Below, one piece after another: positions 21,080 to 31,299 of a DNA stretch of 64,000 nucleotides. A program made the translations under genes and the position numbers. The notes under the pieces are model-generated. The model did no database searches, was not told the origin of the DNA, and saw only the letters and a program-made list of their open reading frames with translations. Within the stretch, counting starts at the first letter, position 1. Each line of letters starts with the position of its first letter. The stretch comes from Talpa occidentalis (lineage: Eukaryota; Chordata; Mammalia; Eulipotyphla; Talpidae): positions 82,221,106-82,285,105 of the forward strand of contig NW_023601433.1 in the NCBI RefSeq assembly GCF_014898055.3, written 5' to 3'.

Positions 21080-21379
21080 AGACATGATTTCTGCAGATAG
21101 CACTAACCTGGAGGTTCCTGAAAGCAGGGACTATGTGTGTTTAAGTATGCTATCACCTGTAATAACATGTCATAAAGGAAGAAAGGTGGGAATGAAAGGG
21201 GGAAGGAAAGTGAGAGGGAGCCATGTGTCATGGTTGCGGTTTAGTTTTGAAGTCAGTGGTATTAGTTTTGAACTGGAGTTTTGCTTTTGTGGCCTTCGGC
21301 AAGGCATTACCCCCCCCCCACCCGAGTCTTTGTTTTTTCCATCTATAGAATGAAAAGATGAGAATAAATTATTCTAGAC
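21080..21379 (+). mobile_element. L2 scrap followed by MIR fragment
   Basis: 21080-21190 carries sense L2-like 'ggaggttcctgaaagcagggactatgtgtg'. 21235-21375 has MIR-like 'tggccttcggcaaggcattac...ctttgttttttccatctatagaatgaaaagatgag', interrupted by a C8 run at 21310. Both are strongly diverged. Confidence 0.45.
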
Positions 21380-21595
21380 CACGGGTTGCCAAACTGTGGG
21401 CCAAATAATGTTTTTGTCAATAAAGTTTTATTGGAACAACCCACACTCATTCCCTTACATATCACTCATGGCTGCTTTCATGGTGCACTGGCAGAGTTGA
21501 GTCATTGCTACAGAGATCTTATGATTGGCAAAGCCCAAAATATTTACTATCTGGCCCTTGACAAAAAAGTAGGAGGACCCCTGGTCTAGAGGATT
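21380..21595 (-). mobile_element. hAT-Charlie-type MITE
   Basis: Begins 'acgggttgccaaactgtggg', contains 'caataaagttttattggaac', 'catggctgctttcatggtgcac', 'gcagagttgagtcattgctacagag', 'caaagcccaaaatatttactatctggccc' and ends 'aggacccctg'. The flanks both contain TCTAGA (21372-21379 and just after 21590), consistent with an 8-bp hAT target duplication. Confidence 0.8.
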
Positions 21596-22854
21596 CTTAA
21601 CTGAATCTGTATGTGAATCTGTATTTATTGCTTAGGGTTTGGCTTTCCATCTGTGTCTTTGAGGGTAGGGTTTGTATTTTCCTCCCTGATTGAACCCAGG
21701 GGCAGGGGTAGGGGTAGACTTTGAACTTCTGCACACCACCTTGTGCATGGTCCATGTCCGCATTTGCTTCTGGAGAGTGGGCAGAATCGACCAATGTAGG
21801 AAGGAGGGTTTGAGGGGTAGGGGCAGATGGATGTTGCCTTTGGGTTGATGCTCCTAGAGTATAAAAATCACCTGAGTAATTGATTGTTCTGTCAGCACCT
21901 TTAAACGATCAGTAAAATAGATACTCAGACCCTTCCTGTCCTGTCTCTTAAGCCCGGTTATGGATGTTTCTGAACAGTGTCCTTCATTGATTCTTGGAGA
22001 CATTTTTCCTTCCTGTGCAAAATAATCATAATTATTTTCCTGAAGACATTCAGGCGACGGAGGCCATCCTGCACATGGGCATGCTTTTCCCTCTGATGTA
22101 GTTATCCTGCTCTTGTTGGGCTCCTGAATTATAGATTATATTCTTCTCTTTGCCTTTTAATTTGACTCATGAATGCTGAATCCATTTCAGTGGACCCTGC
22201 ACTTTGCCCACTTAGGGCTTAGAAGACAAGACAGCCCTGATTTTCCGGGCAAAGGATCCCTTACTGCACCAGCTGTACCTAATCAAATTCCAGAGCCTTC
22301 TCCCCACTAAAGACAACACTGATCCAGAGGTAGCCACACTTATTTCCTCTGGTAAGACAGACCTCTGGTCCTGAAGGCCTGGAGACCTTGAAACAGCATG
22401 TGACTGTGCTGGTAACTGCTGCCCTTTTTGGTACACTAGAAGCACTTATTAAAAGTATTCTCCCAGCCGCAATTAAAGCACACCACCTTAGACTCAGTGT
22501 GGCTGGTTGGTCTTGATTTTCCTGGGGTGGGCATGGAGGATTGACTTTTGGGATGACCTGAACAGGAGAGGAAGATGAAACATTTCTGGATTTCCTCCCA
22601 TCTAAGTCTGATGGGTGAGCCCTGTCCAGGACCTCAGTCTTTCTCCCGAGTCCTGCCTGCCTCTGCAGCCCATCTCATTATTGCATTTCTCTGGGACCAG
22701 TGAAAGGAGTTGGCGTGTCCAAGACGATGGCATGGAGAGGGGGGCGTGGTCATATTTGGCATGTGGGTTTACATCATCTGATGCCTTTCTTCCGAGAAAG
22801 AAAGAACATGATGGATACAAAGTATTTTATAGTGCAATGAATCCCAATCTATAA
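21596..22854. other. No gene seen; short MER5A-like scrap
   Basis: 21840-21950 ('agtataaaaatcacctgagtaattg...agatactcagacccttcc') resembles sense MER5A. 21960-22850 is unassigned, without a supportable exon. Confidence 0.45.
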
Positions 22855-22987
22855 TGTCCACACAAATCTCTTAACATGCAGGTTCTGATTCTGTGTATCT
22901 GGGCGGGACCAGGGACTCTGCCTTCCTAACAAGTTCCTTGGTGAGGCTGATGGGTGGGTCTGAGGACCACACTTTGAGTAGCAAGGT
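22855..22987 (+). mobile_element. MER5A-like hAT MITE, 3' part
   Basis: 'catgcaggttctgattctgtgtatctgggcgggaccagggactctgccttcctaacaagttccttggtgaggctgatgggtgggtctgaggaccacactttgagtagcaagg' aligns by eye to the second half of MER5A through its terminal inverted repeat. Confidence 0.75.
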
Positions 22988-23219
22988 TGGGTAACATAAC
23001 AAGGACTGAATGAATGGCATCCAGTCAGCTACACGTTGCCCTCCCCTACACTTACAGAAGATCCTCAACAGTCCCTGATACTGACAAAAGGTGAGGCAGG
23101 GATCCAAACCCACATCTGTTGAAGCAGCCTGCTATGGTGCTCTAGGGACTTCTGGTATACCTCCATCAGCTTGAGGGTGATGGATGGCGTAGATGAGACT
23201 GGCACAAGACTGACTGAAC
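22988..23219. other. No gene seen
   Basis: Short unassigned spacer between a MITE and an L2; no ORF or RNA gene is supported. Confidence 0.4.
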
Positions 23220-23576
23220 AGGTGAGTGGTTCTTCTAGTCAAGCAACAAATAGTTATTGCTTAGAAAGCTTCCCTGACCATCTGGTGAAAAGTAACCTCC
23301 CTACCCCTCATCACTTTCCATCATGTCACCTATTAATATTTTGTTTCCTTCAGAGTCCTTATTACTCTTTGATTTCACCTTGGAGTCTTTTTTCTTTCTT
23401 TCCTTTTGTTTTTGGTGGGTGGGGTGGCTGGTTACCTTCTGTCTCTCTACACTAAAACACCAGCCCATAAGAGCAGGACTTGCTCTGTCTCATTTTCCCT
23501 TGCTTGTCTGGGGCCTGTTACAATGTCTGGTATATGCTGGGTGCTCAATAAATGTTTGTTGAATGAATGAAAAAAG
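23220..23576 (+). mobile_element. L2 LINE 3' end, sense
   Basis: The terminal L2 sequence is well kept: 'agcaggacttgctctgtctc...gtctggggcctgttacaatgtctggtatatgctgggtgctcaataaatgtttgttgaatgaatg'. Upstream 'agcttccctgaccatctgg' is the matching earlier L2 segment. The TGAATGAATG ending is the characteristic L2 tail. Confidence 0.85.
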
Positions 23577-23799
23577 GTAATAGGGACAATGTTTAAACTA
23601 CTTCCAATAATCTTTCTGATCACTCATACTTGGCAGGGTTTACAGGACAGCTGCTAATGTCCTGATGGTAAATTACTCTTCACTGAGCTAATAAAAGCTG
23701 CTTCCGTGCAGATCTTTGTGGTACATCAGTATTAGCAGGGTCCAAGCTAATATGTATAATTGAAAGTCGCACAACGAGATACACTTGGTTCTGAGTCTC
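23577..23799. other. No gene seen
   Basis: Unassigned AT-leaning spacer between L2 and MLT1. Confidence 0.4.
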
Positions 23800-24122
23800 C
23801 TTTGGGCTTCCAAAATACCACAGACAGGGAGGCTTAACCACCAGACTTTTCTTCTCTCACAGTCTGGAGGCTGGAAAGCCTAAGAACAAGGTGCTGGCAG
23901 GGGGCTTTGGTGGGCCACTCTTCTTGGCTTGCAGAGGGCAGCTTCTCACTCTGTCCTCAGTGGCTGGAAAGCGTGAATGCTGGAGCTTCTTCCTTGTCTT
24001 TCAAGGACTCCAGCCCTAGGTTAAATGAGGATTTAACCTTAATTACATCCCTAAAAGCCCCATCTACAAGTGCAGTCACATGGCGAGGGGCACACAATTC
24101 AGTCTGTAACACTTGATGTCAA
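23800..24122 (-). mobile_element. MLT1-like MaLR LTR, antisense
   Basis: Antisense MLT1 landmarks: 'ccaaaataccacagacagggaggctta', 'ctctcacagtctggaggctggaaagcctaagaacaaggtgctggcag', 'cttcttggcttgcagagggcag', 'taaccttaattacatccctaaaagccccatctacaagtgcagtcacat' and 'gcacacaattcagtctgtaacac'. Confidence 0.8.
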
Positions 24123-24329
24123 GAGATTCTGATTTACTTGGGCTGTCTCAAGGTAAATGGGATCATAATAGGAATATAAGGGAAATTTAGGAGAGTTTCT
24201 TGGTGGAAGGGGCTACAGGGTTTTCAGCAGCTAGTCTGTGATTTATATTCTTACATTTATTATCAGATGATGGGCTCGGGACTGTCTGCAGCGAGCATCT
24301 ACTTCTTCCTGTTTCACTTCATTTTTGCT
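24123..24329. other. No gene seen
   Basis: Unassigned spacer, with no recognised repeat, between the MLT1 and the antisense L1. Confidence 0.4.
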
Positions 24330-25520
24330 CCTTTTAAAAAAAATCTTTATTGTGTTATGATCAACATACACAAATCTGCATATTGATTGTAGAACTCGAT
24401 GAGTTTGGAGATACATAGGCACCTGTGAAATTCATCACCTCAAAAAGTACCCCCCTGCTCTATTTTATGTTGTGATAGAAACACGACATCGGATCTACTC
24501 TCCTAGCCAAATTTTAAGCATCCAATACAAGATTGTTACTTATAATTGTGTTGTGCAGTGGTCTCCAGGACTTCATCATCTCGTATAACTGAACTTCATA
24601 CCCTTTGGCCATCAACTCTGCTTTTCCATCTCTCCCCAGCTGCTGGTAACTACTGTTCTACACTCTATTCTATGAGTTTGACATTTTAGATTTCACATGT
24701 ATGTGAGATCCTATCGTATTTGTTCTTCTGTGTTGATTTATTTCACTTAGTATAATGTCCTCACTTAGTATAATGCCACCCATGTTGTGGCAAATGGCAT
24801 TTTTTTCCTTCTTTTCTAAGGCTGAATACTATTCCATTCTATGGATCTGCCACATTAAAAAAAATCCATTCATCTGTTGATGGACATTTAAGTTCTTCTG
24901 TGTCTTGGTCATTGTGAATAATACTGCAGTGAATATGGGAATACAGACACCTCTTGAGATAATGATATCCTTTCTTTCAGTTATATAATCAGAGTTGGAT
25001 GGCTGGATCATTGGGTTGTTCGATTTTTAATTTTTTGAGAAACCTCCATATTGTTCTCCATAGTGGCTGCACCAACTTCTTTGCCATCAACAGTGGACAA
25101 GAGTTCCCTTTTCTCCACACCGTCACCAACACTCATCTCTTGACTGTTTTGATAATAGCCATCCTTACAGATGGGAGACAATATCTCATTGTAGTTTTGA
25201 TTTGCATTTTCCTGAAGATTAGCGATGTTGAACACCTTCCCATATACCTATTGGCGATTTCTACATCTTCTTTGATGAAATGCCTACTCAGGTCCTTTTT
25301 CCATTTTCTAGTTGGGTTATTTAGGCTTTTTCTTTGTTTTGCAATCGAGTTGTAGGGTTTCCTTATGTACCCTGAATACTAACCCTTTATCAGATATATT
25401 TCCCCCATTCCATGGTTGCCTTTTCACTTTTGATATTTCCTTAGCTGTGCAGAAGCTTTTTAGTTTGATCATGTCCCATTTGTCTGCTTTGGCTTTTGTT
25501 GTCTCTGCTTTCTCTCACCC
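24330..25520 (-). mobile_element. 5'-truncated L1 (ORF2 end and 3' UTR), antisense
   Basis: On the plus strand it reads backwards through the L1 3' UTR ('tatgatcaacatacacaaatctgc', 'cactctattctatgagtttgac', 'tgaatactattccattctatgg', 'tgttgatggacatttaagttc') into ORF2 ('ccatagtggctgcaccaactt', 'agattagcgatgttgaacacc', 'aggtcctttttccattttctagttggg', 'gcagaagctttttagtttgatcatgtcccatttgtc'). About 1.2 kb is retained. Stops and indels interrupt ORF2; a plus-strand frame through it is only a shadow. Confidence 0.88.
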
Positions 25521-25524
25521 CTAA

Positions 25525-25715
25525 TTGCATTCCTCCACATCACCAGCAGCATTTTATTTTGCCCTTTTCACAAATTTTATCATGTTGCCTAATTGCTTCT
25601 TTTTAAACTCTAAGCTCCCTTTTTAAAGTCTAAGCTCCCAGGGGCAGGGAGTTTGCAAAGGCCTGTTTCTGTTTTGCTCACTGCTGTAATCCCAGGGCCT
25701 CAAGATGCTCAGTAG
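25525..25715 (+). mobile_element. L2 LINE fragment, sense
   Basis: 'ctaagctcccaggggcagggagtttgcaaaggcctgtttctgttttgctcactgctgtaatcccagggcctcaagatgctcagtag' is sense L2. A short direct duplication 'taagctccctttttaaa' type at about 25608-25640 lies inside. Confidence 0.65.
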
Positions 25716-26275
25716 TTTTTGAAGCTTTAGACTGTGATTAAGTGCTGCAATAGAGACCTGCTTCTGGAAATTTCGGCGCTTAGGGCACCGGCGAGATTTC
25801 TTCTGTTTGAGAAACTAGCAAATAATACTGTCAGGAGCTTGCTGGGTGCAGAGGATATTGCAGTGACAAGAAAGTCTGGGTCCCAGCTGTCATCGGGTGA
25901 ATCCTATGGGGGGAAGAGGGAGAAGGTAGATGACAGACCTAAGTAAATCACAAGATAATTTTAGATAATGACAAGTCCCCCAGAGGAGGTAAAACAGGAT
26001 CATGTAGATACACAAATTCAGGGGTTGTTGAATGAATCAAAGACGAAACAAATAAAGGGAGGGGAGAACACAAACCATAGCCAAGGTCTCCTCACTGGTG
26101 TTGCACGTAAGCCCCTGCCAGCACACAGCTGGCCAGACAGACTCATCCACCCCACAGGCTCCGCTGCTTTCTCAAGAACAATGTATTTCTTGGAAATGTC
26201 AATATCAAAAAAGTGAATATCCTAAGTGTAAAGCTTGATAAGATTTTACAAACTGAACATATCCCCGCCAAGAAC
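25716..26275. other. No gene seen
   Basis: A possible antisense L2 scrap lies around 25850-25900 ('gcagaggatattgcagtgacaagaaag'). The rest is unassigned, with no supportable exon. Confidence 0.4.
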
Positions 26276-26935
26276 TGCTACAGGGCAGGGTGAAGGGCAC
26301 CCTGCAGCCGCCAAACCCGCCTGCTCTAAATGGGTTCTGCTGTCCGCGGCATCAAGGCAAAACAAACTCTAGTGCCTACGACCTTCAATAGTAAGGACTT
26401 TAATACGATTAGTGCCCAGTAAAGAGCAGGAAAGAGAAAGAATAAAACAGGATACTTTTTTACACGGAACACCCAGAGTTACCCATCCTTCGTGGGTAAA
26501 TGCCCAGCCAAACACGGTTGGCCCAAAGCAGGGCAGCTGAGGCCCAAAAGCTGCCACAAGGCTGAGGCTCCTTCTGGTGGGCCCCACAGGAAAGGGGCAG
26601 AAGGGGCCAGGCAGGTCTGGAAGGAAGAGAGCAAAATCAAGACAAAGGCCGCCATTGTCAGCCTCCCCAAGGGTCTCCCACTCCACGTCTGTTTCAAGTG
26701 TCTCCTTCCATGTCCCCCAAGTCCCTGGTCCAAGCCCAAGGCTGAGAAGCAAATGCAGCTTCTTGACATGTCTCTGCTCCATGCGCCTCCTCCAGGTCCT
26801 CTTCTGTCTTCCCTTCCTGCTTCAGTCTCCTCTCCAGCACCCCTCCCTGCCTAGTTCCACCCTCCCTTGGGTGGGGCAGGGAGATGGGAACCTCCCCTTT
26901 CCCTGGGGACCACCCTCTTATGGAACTAGAGAGTT
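26276..26935 (-). repeat. Unclassified ~0.65 kb dispersed repeat, copy B
   Basis: It is homologous throughout to 2727-3335, with matching order of short identical blocks and several small indels. Read on the minus strand, ATTAAA occurs at 26399-26404, at the same place as in copy A. Copy B keeps more CpG than copy A. The element class is unknown; an LTR in minus orientation is my leading guess. A 205-codon plus-strand frame starting at 26577 is Pro/Ser-rich and belongs to the repeat, not to a gene. Confidence 0.6.
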
Positions 26936-27639
26936 ATCTATAAAATCAGCACTTCCAGAGCCTCCCTTATGCATCCTTATAAGGATTATCAACCCCACCC
27001 TGACTTCTAATTTTTGCTGGATTTTAAACCAAATAGTAAAGAGCACAATTCTAAAACAGCATGGCTTCTTATTTGCAGACTCTTGCAAATACTGGGACCT
27101 TTGCAAAAACTGGAACCTTTCACCAAATAGCAGGAGTTGGTTGTGTTGTTCTGTCCCAGAAAACTTATTATGGGGGGTCTGTTCCCCCTCCTAGCCCTAC
27201 TTTACGAGTTCTCCTCTCTCTCTTTGGTCTTGATCACACAGTCTTTGACAGATAAGGAGTTCCAAAGATACCCTCTGTGGACAAATGCCTCAGCATCATC
27301 ACCAGCTTTTCCACCCCCAGGCCTCCAGCCTCACCCAGCGGAGGCGATATTCTCATTTGGTTAATTTCAGGGAGCGCGCTCCTCCCCCTGGTGCTTTTGA
27401 TTTGTTTTTATTGTTAAGTCTAGACTCAAGCCTGCTTTGGTGGTTTTGAGTAGAGATGCAGAAGGAGTTTCAAATCAAATTCCCATCTGTCTAGAATCTA
27501 GGAAAAATTCCACAGGAGGTTATGTCAAAGGCCATGGGACTCTCTTTCGTTTCTGGGGAGGGTGGAAAAGCCTGGGGGAGCAGTTTCTTAGAATCCCCCT
27601 GACTTCCCTGCTCTCAGGTCTTGGCCAGGAGGCCTGGGG
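26936..27639. other. No gene seen; possibly more of the copy B element
   Basis: Sequence directly 3' of copy B has tandem-like 'acctttgcaaaaactggaacctttcacc' (27094-27121) and C/T-rich stretches. It may belong to the same transposon, but the counterpart region next to copy A does not match it, so I leave it unassigned. Confidence 0.35.
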
Positions 27640-28000
27640 TTAATCATCCTAAATGACAATTAACAGGTGGGACATCTTGAAATCCCTGTGGCGAGACCTC
27701 TGGGTCTATAAATCTGCAATGGGACCAACACACTGAATTCTTAATCAAGCCTGTTTCCTTTATTAATCTCCAAGAGCGGCAGTGATTTATAAGAGGGACT
27801 TCCATTTGGTCCAGAAAATGAAATTCATTTCACAAACCCATAAGTGTGGTCCAAATCAATTGGCCACGATACTTTCCTATTTCATGCTCTGCGTCACACT
27901 GATCTTTTAACTTGATTGTTCTATTACCAAGTATTCACTTAAAAGCCTCTGCTGGGTCTCTGAGCCTCACGAAAATAATATTAGCTCCGGCGCAAGGATC
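27640..28000. promoter_or_regulatory. Repeat-free block, candidate conserved noncoding element
   Basis: A compact AT-rich unique block with ordered motifs such as 'gacaattaacaggtggg' (an E-box CAGGTG at 27664), 'cttaatcaagcc', 'tttattaatctcc' and 'caaatcaattggccacg'. Flanks are repeat-bearing. It looks like developmental noncoding sequence by composition, but conservation is not tested. Confidence 0.35.
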
Positions 28001-28104
28001 ATTACTGATACTAAGACTGAGTTTCAGATGGCTGCAGTGGGGAAGGGGCCGGGGAGGAGCTGAGAAGAGACAGGGGAGAAACACAAACCCAGGTCATTCC
28101 AGCA

Positions 28105-28230
28105 GGGCAGCGGTTCCCAGACTGATGGGGAGCCAGGTGATCTCAGGGAGCCCATTCTAATGTGCATTCTGGACCCCACTCCTGTGCTACTAAATTAGCA
28201 CCTCTAGAAATGGGAAATTGACTTCTTGAG
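28105..28230 (+). mobile_element. MER5A-like hAT MITE fragment
   Basis: 'gcagcggttcccagactgatggggagccaggtgatctcagg' and 'aatgtgcattctggaccccactcctgtg' follow the start of MER5A in a diverged form. The distal terminus is not visible. Confidence 0.45.
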
Positions 28231-28289
28231 AATCCTGCACATGAAGTCAGAGAGTCTAGGGATACAGAGAGCTTCTCGCTCAGGCTAGC

Positions 28290-28420
28290 AAGACCAGCTT
28301 GTTTGCTTATTCAATACATATATGTCGAGTCCCTACTGTGTGCTGGCACCGTGGTAGGTGGCTGGGATATATCGGTGGACAAACCAATGAGAATCCTTGG
28401 CTTTGTGGATATGGTGACCA
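28290..28420 (-). mobile_element. L2 LINE 3' end, antisense
   Basis: 'attcaatacatatatgtcgagtccctactgtgtgctggcaccgtggtaggtggctgggatatatcggtggacaaacc' is the antisense L2 3' end. Confidence 0.75.
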
Positions 28421-28429
28421 TTTAATTGA

Positions 28430-28670
28430 TCACAGAGGATATAATGATTAATGTTTTTACTGAATAGGCATAAGAATGGCTTACTCAATCCTCACCGTAC
28501 CTGTAAGAAATGGTGTGTGCTATCCTCTTTTAGAGAGGGGACAACTGGGACTAGAAAGGTCAAGTTACCTAAGGTCACTACCAGTAAGGAGTGGAGTACA
28601 ATTCTGGACCCAGGTTTGCCAAGCTAGTCTGCCACGGCGTGCTACAGACTGTGTCTGCAGCTGCTTCCAG
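28430..28670 (-). mobile_element. MIR SINE, antisense
   Basis: 'cttactcaatcctcaccgtacctgtaag...ctatcctcttttagagaggggacaactgggactagaaaggtcaagttacctaaggtcactaccagtaaggagtggagtac' is an antisense MIR almost through its length. Confidence 0.75.
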
Positions 28671-29764
28671 TGTCACTGGTTTAAACCGCAAATAGTTATC
28701 GAGCATCTACTAAGAGGAGACTCCTTCTTCCGGGAGGAGACAGGGTGAGTGGGATATCGCATCAGGGAAGAGGCACATCAAGTCATAGCCAACATGGGAG
28801 GAAAGAGCTGCAGTGGTTGCCCGGGACACACATGGCTGCGGCCATGGTCGGGAGGTCTATGAAGGACTTGTGGGGGAACACGAGCGAGCGGCCAGTAGAC
28901 ATGGGAAGCTCCAGTTCTCAGCCGGGCCTGAGGGGCTGGTGGGAGATGAAGCGAGAAGACAAAAGCTGAGAGCTTTGTGGATGTTCTAGGGAGTTGGGGT
29001 CCTCCCGTGGGTGTCAGGAAGACATCAGAGGGTTAAGAGTTTCAGACTTAAATTTTAGAATGTGCCTTTCCACTAAAACGACCTTAGGGGAAGCGAGGAG
29101 CTCACCCATCCAGGTCAGCCAGGGGAGGGAATGGCCTCAAAGGAGAGCTCAGCAGCCTCACAGTCTGTCCACCCATGGGAAATGCATCTTCGGAGAAATG
29201 GTGCTGTGTCCCTCTCTGCCGGGCCGTAGCCATCTGAGAAGAATTAGTTCCACTTTGGAAGAGCTTCCAGAAATCCGGGGCCAGGATGAGGCAAGCACTG
29301 GCTTGATGATGTCAATCCTGATAGCCTGGAGCCTTGTCAGTTGGTGTTAATAATAGCCAGATAATTTGGACCCCTATTCCCTCTATTACCCAGGCCATGG
29401 CCCACTTGGTGTGGGCAAAAGGCCATGAGTGCGGAACACTTGATATCTAGGGAGCAGCTTGCTGGATCCAGGGTACCTGCTGATATCAAGAGGAAGCAAA
29501 GCCCAGGATCTTGTAAGCAGAACAAGTGTCAGCCCTGCTAATGGGTGCCACCTGGTGACCTTTTGGTGACAATGGTGTCAGACACGTGATAAAGACTTGT
29601 GATGGCAGGAAACACCCTGTGTTGACAGAGCAATTTTCTCAGCATGGGTTCAAAGTGCAAATTGCTTATGTTAATTTGGAAACCCTCAGGACAGCGCAGA
29701 AAGGTCAGAGTATGTCTGTACTAGCCTGGGTGCTGTTGCTGGAGGGCTGGATACCATGTCCTCT
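28671..29764. other. No gene seen; ordinary intergenic sequence
   Basis: About 1.1 kb without a recognised repeat. It includes a CTCF-like motif at 29545-29558 (listed separately). Open frames of 60-118 codons on the plus strand have no domain. Confidence 0.4.
29545..29558 (-). promoter_or_regulatory. CTCF-type motif, minus orientation
   Basis: GTGCCACCTGGTGA on the plus strand reads TCACCAGGTGGCAC on the minus strand. Against the consensus CCASYAGRKGGCR only the first base differs. It lies outside recognised repeats. Occupancy is unknown. Confidence 0.45.
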
Positions 29765-29774
29765 TGTGTCACTG

Positions 29775-29880
29775 TGATGATCACCTTCAGTAGCAGCATC
29801 TTCAGTAGCATCAGCAGCATCAGCAGCATCTTCAGCATCAGCACCAGCGCCAGCACCATCAGCACCTCCACTCTGTCATC
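29775..29880. repeat. Imperfect trinucleotide repeat (AGC/ATC/ACC)
   Basis: Runs of 'agcagcatc' and 'agcaccagc' alternate over about 100 bp ('agcatcagcagcatcagcagc' type). On the plus strand it codes for Ser/Ile/Thr runs, on the minus strand for Leu/Met runs. It is a degenerate microsatellite and not a gene. Confidence 0.8.
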
Positions 29881-30049
29881 ATCCTCACCATCCTTCCACT
29901 TCTTAGAATCTTCTATGGGTCAAGCGGTGCTAATCGCTTCTCATGCTTCTGTTGTTCTTCTGGTGGCCAGGAGATCCTGCAGTAGCTGCCCCTTGCTCCT
30001 TCTCTGTCCATTTCCTTACTCTCTTCTTTAGCCCAGTGGTGTCTTAGCT

Positions 30050-30475
30050 GAGGTTCACTACACCAGCCCTGCTTCCACCTCTGCACTTTGCTCTGGCTGT
30101 TCCCTCTGCCAGAAATACTCTCTCCTTACCATCTTGCTGCCTCACTCACCTTCTTCAAGTCTGCTTAAATATTGCTTTCTCATTGAGACTTTCCACAGTT
30201 GTCCTATTTAATACTGAAATTTCTTTCTCCTCCATACTCACCCTAATTTCTACCACTTTGCTCTACAGCTCCCTCCCATGCCCCCCCAACCCCCCAACAA
30301 TAGAACTTATCATGTAACACTCAAAGCAATCTACTTATTTCTTAATGTCTACTTTCTGCTTTCCCTGCTAGGATATAATTCTGTAATGGTGAGTTTTGTT
30401 ATTTTTTCCCCTTGTATGTTTCCTAGTGCCCAGCAATCTGTTGATGCTCATTCAATTAATGTTGAATGTATGATT
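30050..30475 (+). mobile_element. L2 LINE 3' region, sense
   Basis: A long sense L2: 'tgctctggctgttccctctgccagaaatactctc', 'ccatcttgctgcctcactcaccttcttcaagtctgcttaaatattgc', 'ctctacagctccctcccatgc', 'tcctagtgcccagcaatctgttgatgctcattcaattaatgttgaatg'. Order matches L2 to its 3' end. A C-rich insertion (about 30277-30299) interrupts it. Confidence 0.8.
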
Positions 30476-30499
30476 ATGGCATCTTCAGAACAATACTAT

Positions 30500-30665
30500 G
30501 GTAAAAGTCATTTAAATGCAGATTATGGATGAGAAAATGGGTGTTCAGGGACCTTAATTCCCTACCCCCATGTCACAAGGGAGAGCTGCCAATTTGAACA
30601 TAGCTCTGATTCCAAAGAAGCTGTGCTCTCTGTTGTGCTGAATCAAGTGAGGGGCTTAGAGAGGT
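30500..30665 (-). mobile_element. MIR SINE fragment, antisense
   Basis: 'gcagattatggatgagaaaatgggtgttcagggaccttaattccctacccccatgtcacaagggagagctgccaatttgaacatagctctgattcc' is a diverged antisense MIR. Confidence 0.6.
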
Positions 30666-30905
30666 CAACTGGCTTGTTTAAAATTATTCCTTGAGATTAA
30701 GAAAGAAATCCATCCTTCTGGGACCCAACTCACATATTTCCTATGAGAGCAAGCCTCTTTTCATTAGCAATGGGTCTTAGAGTTGCCATTTAAACCAAGG
30801 TTAAGTCAACTGAGTTGGAAATACAAAAGTATTAGCAGATTTCAGAATATCAGGAAATGGGGTAAAATCAAAGAGAGGCATTAATCTATCTTGATCAGGT
30901 CTTAA
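30666..30905. other. No gene seen
   Basis: Unassigned spacer before the young SINE. Confidence 0.4.
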
Positions 30906-30918
30906 GAGAATCATTGCT

Positions 30919-31211
30919 GGGCCTCCCCGGTGGCGCAGCGGTTGAGCACTGGGTTGCGAGGCTGCCCGGGGCCTCTGCAGCGCCCGTTCGATCCCCGGCT
31001 GCTCCCCGGCCACCGGAGGAGGGTCCCGCATGGCGCGCAGACCTCTCCTGCTGCCCGCTGCTCCCCTCAGCAGTGTACCTCGGTCCTTCTGCCTGCTCTG
31101 CTCCCCGCTCTGGCTCTGGGGAATTCTCTCACCCTCCCGCACTTCTGACTGTACCCAGTGCTTGTATAAATAAATAAATAAATAAATAATGAATCTTTAA
31201 AAAAAAAAAAA
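30919..31211 (+). mobile_element. Youngest tRNA-derived SINE copy, 13-bp TSD
   Basis: A full-length element with an intact A box (TGGCGCAGCGG, 30931-30941) and B box (CGTTCGATCCCC, 30985-30996), a CpG-rich body, 'aaataaataaataaataatgaatcttt' and an uninterrupted A run of more than ten. The target duplication AAGAGAATCATTG is at 30904-30916 and exactly again at 31212-31224. It is the best preserved copy and a good proxy for the subfamily consensus. Its open frames are Pro/Ala/Ser-rich artefacts. Confidence 0.95.
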
Positions 31212-31224
31212 AAGAGAATCATTG

Positions 31225-31299
31225 AAATTAGCCTCACCTCTGTATTCACTACCACTAGTATCTAAATTTTTTCATGTAGAAACCCAGAATTCTTTATTT
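31225..31299. other. Short unassigned spacer
   Basis: No feature is recognised between the SINE duplication and the next L1 3' end. Confidence 0.4.

Noticed and set aside
24999..25355. 118-codon plus-strand frame
   Set aside because: It is the reverse strand of an L1 ORF2 relic and not a gene.
26577..27194. 205-codon plus-strand open frame
   Set aside because: It lies on the dispersed unclassified repeat, is Pro/Ser-rich in its first half, and the homologous copy at 2.9-3.4 kb has different, broken frames. No domain.
30919..31211. Possible tRNA gene in the SINE head
   Set aside because: A and B boxes are present, but there is no proper acceptor stem or cloverleaf and the unit continues into a SINE body with A-tail and target duplication.
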